DNA of 7,092 nucleotides from Rubrobacteraceae bacterium (GTDB lineage Bacteria > Actinomycetota > Rubrobacteria > Rubrobacterales > Rubrobacteraceae), in NCBI GenBank assembly GCA_013698525.1, contig JACCSM010000635.1:1-7092 (forward strand). The letters are read 5' to 3'. The position numbers and the translations under genes are program-made. Positions 1-4,737 of the stretch are shown piece by piece. Positions within the stretch are counted from its first letter, which is position 1. Each line of letters begins with the position of its first letter. Under the pieces are notes generated by a model. It was not told where the DNA came from, did not search any database, and saw only the letters and a list, made by a program, of their open reading frames with translations.

Positions 1-386
1 TCAGGGAAACGCGCGTTGGCGCCGTCCAGGATGAAGTTCCTTATGGAACGGAGCCAGACGTCTTTGTACTGGGCCGCGAAGATGAAGTGCTTTCCAGCGT
101 GGCGCTGGAACCTCTGGGGGTCGAAGACGGTACCTACCCTGGGCTCGAACCACACGTCATGACCCTCCGGCTCCTCCATCATCGCGGCGAGCCAGGTGCT
201 TCCGGTACGTCCCGTGCCGAAGATCCAGATCATGTTCTCGGGAGCGACCCCGCCGGCGGGCCGCCCGCCAGCGTTCGTTCTGGCCGGTTCGGGTAAGGCA
301 CCGCGGGTAATACCGGCCTCGAGACCCAGGACAGCCCTGACCTCGCGCACCACACCGAAGACCGTACGGTATCTGAAGACAGGCAC
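1..386 (-). CDS. Sulfotransferase family protein, third tandem copy (partial, C-terminus beyond left edge)
   Basis: The minus strand has an open frame from a GTG at 386-384 to the window edge: 128 complete codons with no stop. The start is chosen because AGGAGG (398-393) lies 6 nt upstream and overlaps the TAG stop of the preceding gene. The protein has a variable, Ala/Gly-rich N-terminus (about residues 1-45), then PEN-x-x-W-x-FGTGRTGSTWL, the P-loop-like 5'-phosphosulfate-binding motif of PAPS-dependent sulfotransferases. The same motif and spacing occur in the two upstream paralogues. The later segment (KHFIFAAQYKDVWLRSIRNF, then ANARFP) also matches them position by position. Where the paralogues have HEP or NEP just after the P-loop, this copy has FEP, and the following region differs most, so its acceptor may differ. 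The 3'-phosphate-binding motif and C-terminus lie outside the window, so intactness cannot be judged. Confidence 0.85.
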   Translation of the reverse strand, partial: MPVFRYRTVFGVVREVRAVLGLEAGITRGALPEPARTNAGGRPAGGVAPENMIWIFGTGRTGSTWLAAMMEEPEGHDVWFEPRVGTVFDPQRFQRHAGKHFIFAAQYKDVWLRSIRNFILDGANARFP

Positions 387-392
387 CAGAAG

Positions 393-398
393 CCTCCT
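393..398 (-). promoter_or_regulatory. Shine-Dalgarno AGGAGG overlapping upstream stop codon
   Basis: On the minus strand the TAG stop of the second sulfotransferase gene (399-397) runs into AGGAGG. The GTG at 386-384 follows after 6 nt. This fixes the start of the third copy and suggests terminating ribosomes re-initiate there. Confidence 0.75.
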
Positions 399-1311
399 AC
401 GCGGTGCTCCGGACGGGGTAGAGCTCCCTGAGGAGGGGGCCAGCCACCCCTTCGACTATCTCGGCCTGCTCGGGCGTCAGGTCCTCCCTCCAGCCGCCCG
501 GCTTCGCCTTACGGTGGAACTTGCCCTCGCCCTTCTCCTCTTCGGGGATGTTCTCCCAGGAGTTCTTCTCGACCGAGCGCGCCAGTTCGCTTTCGTCTAC
601 CGGCATCTGTAGCGCCGAGTAAATGCGCTTCATCGTACCTAGGGTGTCGGCCCTCAGATCCTCGTAGCGGACGAGGACCTTGAACCCCTTGTGGGCATCG
701 TAGGCCAGCTTGGCGTTCCCGACGTCCCGCACGTACCTCCTGGCCTGGCCCTTCACGAAGTCATCTGGCCTGCGCTCGGCCAGCGAAGGTGGCTTCTCCC
801 TGCCACCCTTCTTCATCAGGTCGGCAGTCCAGGTACCCTTCTTGTGGGCGTCGAGGTTGGAGGCGACAACGTCCCTCGGGTCGCGGACGAGCAGGATCAT
901 ACGGCTCTCGGGGAGTGCCTCCATAAGCAGCGGAGCCCCCATCGAGCCCTGCGGCTCCTTGATGATCAGGTACCTTCCGCCTGCTACTTCAGGGAAACGC
1001 GCGGCGGCCGAGTCGAGTACGAACCTCCTGACCGTCTCTAGCCAGAGCTCCCTATAGCGGGCCCCGAGGATGAAATGCTCGTCCTCACTGCGGTGGCCTG
1101 CCCGCACGTAGTAGAGGTTGCCGAACAGATGTCCCACGAGGGGCTCATGCCACCTGCTGTATCCTCCTATCTCGCCCATGATGGCGCTGAGCCAGGAGCT
1201 CCCTGTCCTCGCCGTACCGAACATCCAGACGAGGTTCTCAGGCCTCACGCCGCGGGTCTCTTCTCCTACTGGCGACGCTCCCTTTATCTTGCGCCAGGCG
1301 TCCTGGATCAC
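397..1311 (-). CDS. Sulfotransferase family protein, second tandem copy (304 aa)
   Basis: A predicted cytosolic PAPS-dependent sulfotransferase that moves a sulfuryl group from PAPS to an acceptor hydroxyl or amine; the acceptor is unknown. Seen: the 5'-phosphosulfate loop FGTARTGSSW (residues 31-40), HEP (55-57), KEP (118-120), the 3'-phosphate-binding strand and helix LVRDPRDVVAS (141-151, with Arg143 and Ser151 as expected ligands), RYEDLR (215-220) and a C-terminal KPGGWREDLT (270-279). About 300 aa is normal for bacterial members. The start is GTG (1311-1309), sharing GTGA with the upstream gene's TGA. No good Shine-Dalgarno is visible, so translation is probably coupled. Residues about 210-264 are encoded by DNA almost identical to the first copy, while the rest is clearly diverged. 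Residues about 157-195 differ most between copies and may contact the acceptor (inference). The sulfotransferase family is clear; the glycan acceptor is only suggested by the neighbouring export genes. Confidence 0.92.
   Translation of the reverse strand: MIQDAWRKIKGASPVGEETRGVRPENLVWMFGTARTGSSWLSAIMGEIGGYSRWHEPLVGHLFGNLYYVRAGHRSEDEHFILGARYRELWLETVRRFVLDSAAARFPEVAGGRYLIIKEPQGSMGAPLLMEALPESRMILLVRDPRDVVASNLDAHKKGTWTADLMKKGGREKPPSLAERRPDDFVKGQARRYVRDVGNAKLAYDAHKGFKVLVRYEDLRADTLGTMKRIYSALQMPVDESELARSVEKNSWENIPEEEKGEGKFHRKAKPGGWREDLTPEQAEIVEGVAGPLLRELYPVRSTA
520..682. repeat. Near-identical 163-bp block, copy A (inside second sulfotransferase gene)
   Basis: Bases 520-682 match 1440-1602 (offset 920) at 160 of 163 positions by direct reading. 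Differences are at 537/1457 (Glu to Lys), 637/1557 and 658/1578 (both synonymous). Similarity drops sharply beyond 682/1602. On the other side it continues at a lower level (3 differences in 481-510 against 1401-1430). Confidence 0.92.
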
Positions 1312-2261
1312 AGCGAATCCCGCGTAGTCGCCATAGGATAGAACTCGCTCAGCAGCGGCGCCGTAATGTCCTCGACTATCTCGATCTGCCTGGAGGTCAG
1401 GTCCTCCCTCCAGCCTCCTGGCTTCGCTTTGCGCCGCTTCTTGCCCTCGCCCTTCTTCTCTTCGGGGATGTTCTCCCAGGAGTTCTTCTCGACCGAGCGC
1501 GCCAGTTCGCTTTCGTCTACCGGCATCTGTAGCGCCGAGTAAATGCGCTTCATCGTGCCTAGGGTGTCGGCCCTCAGGTCCTCGTAGCGGACGAGGACCT
1601 TGTGGCCTCCGTGGGCCTGGTAGGCTTGTCTGGTCTTCTCTATCTGTTGCACGTAGGAGTTCGCGCGCGTCCTCGCGTAGGCGTTGGGGTTCCTGCCCGG
1701 CTTCGACGTATGTCTCTGGGCTTCGCTTCGCTCAGAAAGCCAGCTCCCCTCGCTCCGCGCATCCATACTCGAGGCAACGACATCCCTGGGGTCACGGATC
1801 AGGAAGATCATACGGCTCTCGGGCAGGGCTTCCATCAAGAGCGGCGAGCCTATAGAGCCGTTCGGTTCTTTTATGACGAGGTATCCGCCCCCGATCAGCT
1901 CGGGGAACCTGGCGGCCGCCCCGCCTAAGACCAAATCCCTCATCGGCCCGAGCCAGGTCTCTTTGTAGGGTTCTCCCAGGATGTATTGCCTGCCCGACTT
2001 GCGGCCCCCGACCCTGAAGTAGTGGAAGTTGCCGAATAGGTTTCCTATAAGCGGCTCGTTCCACATAGCGCATCCGTCGAGGCTCTCCATCATGGAGCCG
2101 AGCCACGTGCTGCCACTACGGCCCGTGCCGAAGATCCAGACGATGTTCTCAGGCCTTACGCCGCACGGCTCGCCGGCACGCGACGGTCGTTGGGCTAGCG
2201 AACGGAGGGACTTGCCCCTGGTCACCGCGCGCCGCCAGGCCCGCTTGAACCTCGGCGTCAC
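1308..2261 (-). CDS. Sulfotransferase family protein, first tandem copy (317 aa)
   Basis: First gene of the minus-strand sulfotransferase operon. Numbered from the chosen start: an N-terminal basic stretch (about 3-30, Arg/Lys-rich), the PAPS 5'-phosphosulfate loop FGTGRSGSTW (44-53), NEP (68-70), KEP (131-133), the 3'-phosphate motif LIRDPRDVVAS (154-164), RYEDLR (225-230) and KPGGWREDLT (280-289). I chose GTG at 2261-2259 because GGAGG (2273-2269) lies 7 nt upstream and the N-terminus then matches the paralogues in length. A TTG at 2303 would add 14 residues but has no ribosome site and would place the hairpin at 2277-2290 inside the gene. The gene ends at TGA (1310-1308), overlapping the next start. 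The basic N-terminus could associate with membrane or an acidic acceptor, but no transmembrane helix is evident. The acceptor is unknown; PAPS-dependent sulfotransferase identity is strongly supported. Confidence 0.9.
   Translation of the reverse strand: MTPRFKRAWRRAVTRGKSLRSLAQRPSRAGEPCGVRPENIVWIFGTGRSGSTWLGSMMESLDGCAMWNEPLIGNLFGNFHYFRVGGRKSGRQYILGEPYKETWLGPMRDLVLGGAAARFPELIGGGYLVIKEPNGSIGSPLLMEALPESRMIFLIRDPRDVVASSMDARSEGSWLSERSEAQRHTSKPGRNPNAYARTRANSYVQQIEKTRQAYQAHGGHKVLVRYEDLRADTLGTMKRIYSALQMPVDESELARSVEKNSWENIPEEKKGEGKKRRKAKPGGWREDLTSRQIEIVEDITAPLLSEFYPMATTRDSL
1440..1602. repeat. Near-identical 163-bp block, copy B (inside first sulfotransferase gene)
   Basis: This is the partner of 520-682, in the same orientation and the same reading frame. 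It encodes the stretch from VLVRYEDLR to the GEGK before the conserved C-terminal motif. Identity at silent positions shows recent sequence exchange rather than protein-level conservation alone. Confidence 0.92.
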
Positions 2262-2268
2262 TATTGTT

Positions 2269-2273
2269 CCTCC
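2269..2273 (-). promoter_or_regulatory. Shine-Dalgarno GGAGG for first sulfotransferase
   Basis: GGAGG on the minus strand sits 7 nt before the GTG at 2261 and decides that start over the TTG at 2303. Confidence 0.7.
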
Positions 2274-2276
2274 CAC

Positions 2277-2290
2277 GCCCTCAGGAGGGC
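2277..2290 (-). repeat. Short inverted repeat just upstream of the ribosome site
   Basis: GCCCTC-AG-GAGGGC (plus-strand reading) has perfect 6-bp arms and a 2-nt centre. In RNA it could form a 5-bp stem with a 4-nt loop ending 3 nt before the Shine-Dalgarno of the first sulfotransferase. It may tune translation, though so short a GC palindrome could be chance. Confidence 0.4.
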
Positions 2291-2353
2291 TTGTCGGCCA
2301 CAAGGTGATTGCAAAGATCTACTCCTATAAGCCTTATCTACACGCAGTGGGCC

Positions 2354-2382
2354 ATTATACTCTCACAGGACCCTGTTTTAGT
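2354..2382 (-). promoter_or_regulatory. Probable promoter of the sulfotransferase operon
   Basis: A perfect TATAAT lies on the minus strand (2359-2354), in the AT-richer gap between divergent genes. The expected start is near 2347, giving a leader of about 85 nt. The -35 region around 2377-2382 is a poor match (TAAAA-rich, no TTGACA), and there is no TGn extension. It may need an activator, possibly through the inverted repeat at 2365-2376. Confidence 0.6.
2365..2376. repeat. Inverted repeat ACAGG-AC-CCTGT in the promoter spacer
   Basis: Perfect 5-bp arms with a 2-bp centre lie 5 bp upstream of the minus-strand TATAAT, between it and the -35 position. This is a typical place for a repressor or MerR-like activator site. 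No regulator is encoded in the window. Confidence 0.4.
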
Positions 2383-2443
2383 GGCGCCAGAATCCCCGGG
2401 CTCGGCGCCGACCGTCACGAAACCCGAGCATTTTTCGCGCAAT

Positions 2444-2457
2444 GGGTCACAAGACCC
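2444..2457. repeat. Inverted repeat GGGTC-ACAA-GACCC abutting the plus-strand -35
   Basis: Perfect 5-bp arms with a 4-bp spacer end directly at the TTAACA -35 element (2458-2463) of the protease promoter. The same GACCC half-site also occurs at 2369-2373 inside the repeat of the opposite promoter. Operator function is inference. Confidence 0.4.
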
Positions 2458-2486
2458 TTAACAACTCTGCGTCCTTGTAAGATAAT
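2458..2486 (+). promoter_or_regulatory. Sigma70-type promoter of the S8 protease gene
   Basis: TTAACA (2458-2463), a 17-bp spacer and GATAAT (2481-2486) each match the vegetative consensus at 5 of 6 bases with ideal spacing. The expected start is near 2493, about 35 nt before the TTG start codon. This is the strongest promoter-like sequence I see in the window. Confidence 0.65.
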
Positions 2487-2506
2487 GTGGCCCTGCACAA
2501 CATTAT
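2482..2506. repeat. 7-11-7 inverted repeat over the -10 and transcription start
   Basis: ATAATGT (2482-2488) and ACATTAT (2500-2506) are perfect inverted 7-bp arms with an 11-bp spacer, centre to centre 18 bp. The left arm overlaps the -10 element and the predicted start lies in the spacer. The transcript would lack most of the left arm, so it fits a DNA-binding site (dimeric repressor) better than an RNA hairpin. Confidence 0.5.
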
Positions 2507-2527
2507 GGTCTTCTTGTAGGGGGACGT

Positions 2528-3775
2528 TTGCGGTTCAAAACTATGGTAGTCGGTAACGGTCGTCTACAAGGGTATGCCTTCACCGCTGCTCTACTGTGGG
2601 CGGTCCTCCTACTAATCCTCGCTCCGGGGTCGAAGGGGGAACCTGCCGCGCATCCTGGGGTGGACCACGACCCCAATGGCGCGCCTTACGTAGCCGGGGA
2701 GCTACTCGTCGCCTATGCGCCTGGAACCTCCGAGGAGGCCGAAGGGACCGTCGTCAGGCGGGCGGGAGCGCGAACCCTGGAGGATCTGCCAGGGGAGGTG
2801 AGGCTCGTCTCCTTCCCGTCGATCAGGCGCGAGGCATCCGAGGCGGCGCGGCAGCGAGTCCTCGCACGGGAGCTGAGGGATCTCGGGCACAAAGCGGGGG
2901 TCGAGGCCGCGGACTACAACTACTTGCGCGAGCCTTCCTTCATGCCAGACGACCTGAGGCTCGGGAACCAGTGGGGCCTCACCAGGGCGAGGTTCCCTGG
3001 CGCCTGGAACGACGCAAAGGGCGGTGGGGCGAAGGTCGCCATCGTGGACTCAGGCGTCTACGTGAAGCATCCTGATATAGGCAGGATAATAGCTCAGAGA
3101 GACTTCGTCGAGGGTGACGCGGTGGCCGACGACGACAACGGGCACGGCACCCACGTAACAGGCATAGCGGGCGCGCTCACGGGCAACGGCAAGGGCGTGG
3201 CTGGGGGATGCTTCGAGTGCGGGCTACTCATAGCCAAGGTTATGGGCGCGAGAGGGTTCACCACAGACTCGCTGATAGTGGAGGGCATCGACTGGAGCGT
3301 GAACAACGGTGCCGACGTCGTGAACCTCTCGCTCGGCGGGCAGGGAGACTCCAGCGTGCTAAGGACGGCGGTCAACCGCGCGGATGGCCGGGGCGCGGTC
3401 GTGGTGGCGGCGGCAGGCAATGAAGGGACGAGGGTGCCGCGGTACCCGGCTGCGTATTCGAGGGCTATCGCCGTGAGCGCCACCAGCGCGGATGGCAGGC
3501 TCGCCCGTTTCTCCAGCCGCGGCGGCTGGGTGGATCTGGCCGCGCCAGGGACTAACATACTCTCCACCAGCAAGTCGGGAGGCTACGACAAGTGGAGCGG
3601 GACCAGCATGTCAGCGCCCTTCGTGTCTGGCCTCGCCGGGCTGCTCGCTTCCCAGGGCATGTCCGCGGACTCGATCCGTCAGCGCATGCAGGAGTCGGCC
3701 AAGGACCTCGGTCCCGCAGGGTACGATCCCCTCTACGGGCACGGCAGGATCAACGCCGACAACGCCGTGAGGTAA
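2528..3775 (+). CDS. Secreted S8 family serine protease, thermitase/fervidolysin-like subtilase (415 aa)
   Basis: An extracellular or surface endopeptidase. In order: a signal sequence with hydrophobic core at about residues 17-32 and no clear AxA site; a propeptide at about 52-132 with the GELLVAYAPGTS motif typical of fervidolysin-type intramolecular chaperone domains; then a subtilase catalytic domain from about 140 (NQWGL entry motif) to the end. Catalytic residues are all present: Asp174 (VDSG), His206 (NGHGTHV), oxyanion Asn298 (AAAGNEG) and Ser360 (SGTSMSAP). A CFEC pair (Cys228, Cys231) may form a disulfide. No sorting signal or extra C-terminal domain follows. The start is uncertain. 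TTG 2528 has AGGGGG only 4 nt upstream (2518-2523), while ATG 2543 is 19 nt away; both keep the signal sequence. The upstream stop at 2483 rules out longer forms. It has its own promoter and is divergent from the sulfotransferases; its substrate is unknown. Confidence 0.92.
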   Translation: MRFKTMVVGNGRLQGYAFTAALLWAVLLLILAPGSKGEPAAHPGVDHDPNGAPYVAGELLVAYAPGTSEEAEGTVVRRAGARTLEDLPGEVRLVSFPSIRREASEAARQRVLARELRDLGHKAGVEAADYNYLREPSFMPDDLRLGNQWGLTRARFPGAWNDAKGGGAKVAIVDSGVYVKHPDIGRIIAQRDFVEGDAVADDDNGHGTHVTGIAGALTGNGKGVAGGCFECGLLIAKVMGARGFTTDSLIVEGIDWSVNNGADVVNLSLGGQGDSSVLRTAVNRADGRGAVVVAAAGNEGTRVPRYPAAYSRAIAVSATSADGRLARFSSRGGWVDLAAPGTNILSTSKSGGYDKWSGTSMSAPFVSGLAGLLASQGMSADSIRQRMQESAKDLGPAGYDPLYGHGRINADNAVR

Positions 3776-3781
3776 GTCCCT

Positions 3782-3791
3782 GGCCGCGGCC
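3782..3791. repeat. Perfect 10-bp palindrome GGCCGCGGCC after the protease stop
   Basis: It lies 6 bp beyond the TAA at 3773-3775 and is the first of several inverted repeats in this gap. It may be part of a termination region or chance in GC-rich DNA. Confidence 0.35.
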
Positions 3792-3792
3792 T

Positions 3793-3824
3793 GGCAAGTA
3801 CATCCTCGCTTATGTAAACTTGCC
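3793..3824 (+). terminator. Candidate terminator or processing hairpin downstream of the protease
   Basis: GGCAAGT-ACAT (3793-3803) pairs with ATGT-(AA)-ACTTGCC (3812-3824): 11 base pairs with a 2-nt bulge and an 8-nt loop. A second small stem (TGCCC 3827-3831 with GGGCA 3840-3844) follows. No uridine run comes directly after, only TTTT at 3835-3838 inside the second loop. Termination is therefore uncertain; it could be an intrinsic terminator lacking a U-tract, an mRNA-stabilising hairpin or a protein site. I see no convincing promoter in 3776-3891, so the export genes may rely partly on read-through from the protease. Confidence 0.35.
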
Positions 3825-3880
3825 GCTGCCCACATTTTCGGGCACATGGCTTACACTACTGGCGGCGCTGCCGGCAAGGC

Positions 3881-3885
3881 GAGGG
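3881..3885 (+). promoter_or_regulatory. Shine-Dalgarno GAGGG for the permease TTG start
   Basis: GAGGG lies 6 nt before the TTG at 3892 and supports that non-ATG start. Confidence 0.6.
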
Positions 3886-3891
3886 ATGTAA

Positions 3892-4737
3892 TTGGCCACG
3901 TACACGTATAACGGTAAGAAGAGCTTCGCGGGGGAATTCTTCGACTCCCTGGCGTCTTTCTACCGTAAGCGATGGTTGCTGAGGTACTTTGTACGCCGCC
4001 AAGTAACCCGCAGCTACAAGAGGTCCTATCTGGGTCTCGCGTGGGCGGTACTGGGACCCCTGATCTGGGTCTTCTTCCTGACGATCATCTTCTCCGAGGT
4101 GGTCGGCCTGAGGTTCAGGACGGTGGAGGCGGATCCAACGCTAAATTTCGGACTGTTCCTGTACTGCGGTTTGCTCCCTTTCATGGCCTACTCAGAGGCG
4201 CTGAGCAAGGGCCTCAACAGCATCAGGAACAACGCTGGGTTGGTGCAGAAGGTGGTCTTCCCTCTGGAGTTGCTCCCTTTCACCAACGCGGTCGCCTCGC
4301 TTGTTGACAAGCTCTTCGGCGTGGGGGCGCTCGTGTTATTCGTCTTTGTCCTACAACACAGGCTGCACTGGCAGGTCTTGCTGCTGCCCCTGATCATAGT
4401 GCTCCAGTTGTTGTTCACCCTTGGGCTGACCTACTTCATGGCGGTCATAGGGACCTACGTGCCTGACATGGGCGAGGTCCTCCGACCCATCATAAGGGGG
4501 ACTTTCTTCCTTACGCCGATCCTCTGGCCGCCTGGGACGTTGCCAGACAACCTGAGGTGGATAGAGGACTACAACCCGCTAGCCTACCTGGTGGGCGCAT
4601 ACAGGGCTATGATCCTCGAGGGTACGCTTCCTGGCGGGCTGGCGACCCTCTATTTCTCCCTGTTCTCCATAGCCCTGTTCCTCGCTGGCTTCGCGCTGTT
4701 CGTCAAGGCGAAGCCGGGGTTTGCGGACCACCTATGA
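3892..4737 (+). CDS. wzm: Polysaccharide ABC transporter permease, Wzm-like (281 aa)
   Basis: Membrane subunit of an ABC-2 type exporter moving lipid-linked polysaccharide (O-antigen, capsule or teichoic-acid type) across the cytoplasmic membrane. Length of about 280 aa is normal for the family. The N-terminal amphipathic region ending in the family motif RSYKRSYLGLAWAVLGPLIW (residues 40-59) is characteristic. Hydrophobic segments lie at about 49-71, 84-105, 132-154, 162-188, 201-213 and 250-271. The conserved NPLAYLVGAYR motif (228-238) precedes the last helix. The start is TTG, with GAGGG 6 nt upstream. The TGA overlaps the next gene's ATG (ATGA 4734-4737), as expected for subunits made in fixed ratio. 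The wzm symbol is by family and context; a TagG-like teichoic-acid exporter is possible. Confidence 0.9.
   Translation: MATYTYNGKKSFAGEFFDSLASFYRKRWLLRYFVRRQVTRSYKRSYLGLAWAVLGPLIWVFFLTIIFSEVVGLRFRTVEADPTLNFGLFLYCGLLPFMAYSEALSKGLNSIRNNAGLVQKVVFPLELLPFTNAVASLVDKLFGVGALVLFVFVLQHRLHWQVLLLPLIIVLQLLFTLGLTYFMAVIGTYVPDMGEVLRPIIRGTFFLTPILWPPGTLPDNLRWIEDYNPLAYLVGAYRAMILEGTLPGGLATLYFSLFSIALFLAGFALFVKAKPGFADHL

Noticed and set aside
520..1602. Repeat pair as ends of a mobile element
   Set aside because: The copies are in frame at the same place in two paralogous genes, and there is no transposase between them. Gene duplication plus conversion explains it.
2262..2303. N-terminal extension of the first sulfotransferase from a TTG at 2303
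   Set aside because: No ribosome site precedes it. The GTG at 2261 has GGAGG at good spacing and gives an N-terminus matching the paralogues.
2327..2337. ATAAG-C-CTTAT inverted repeat in the sulfotransferase leader
   Set aside because: The 5-bp arms with a 1-bp centre cannot form a stable RNA stem. It is too short to claim as an operator on its own.
3094..3573. 159-codon open frame antisense to the protease
   Set aside because: It mirrors the high-GC codon pattern of a clear catalytic domain on the other strand and shows no recognisable motif.
3886..3891. ATGTAA start-stop minigene before the permease
   Set aside because: It is a six-base coincidence in the spacer between Shine-Dalgarno and TTG, with no supporting evidence.
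4557..4733. Longer start for the Wzt-like protein
   Set aside because: This stretch lies inside the permease gene in another frame and encodes no family sequence. The ATG at 4734 begins the normal domain.
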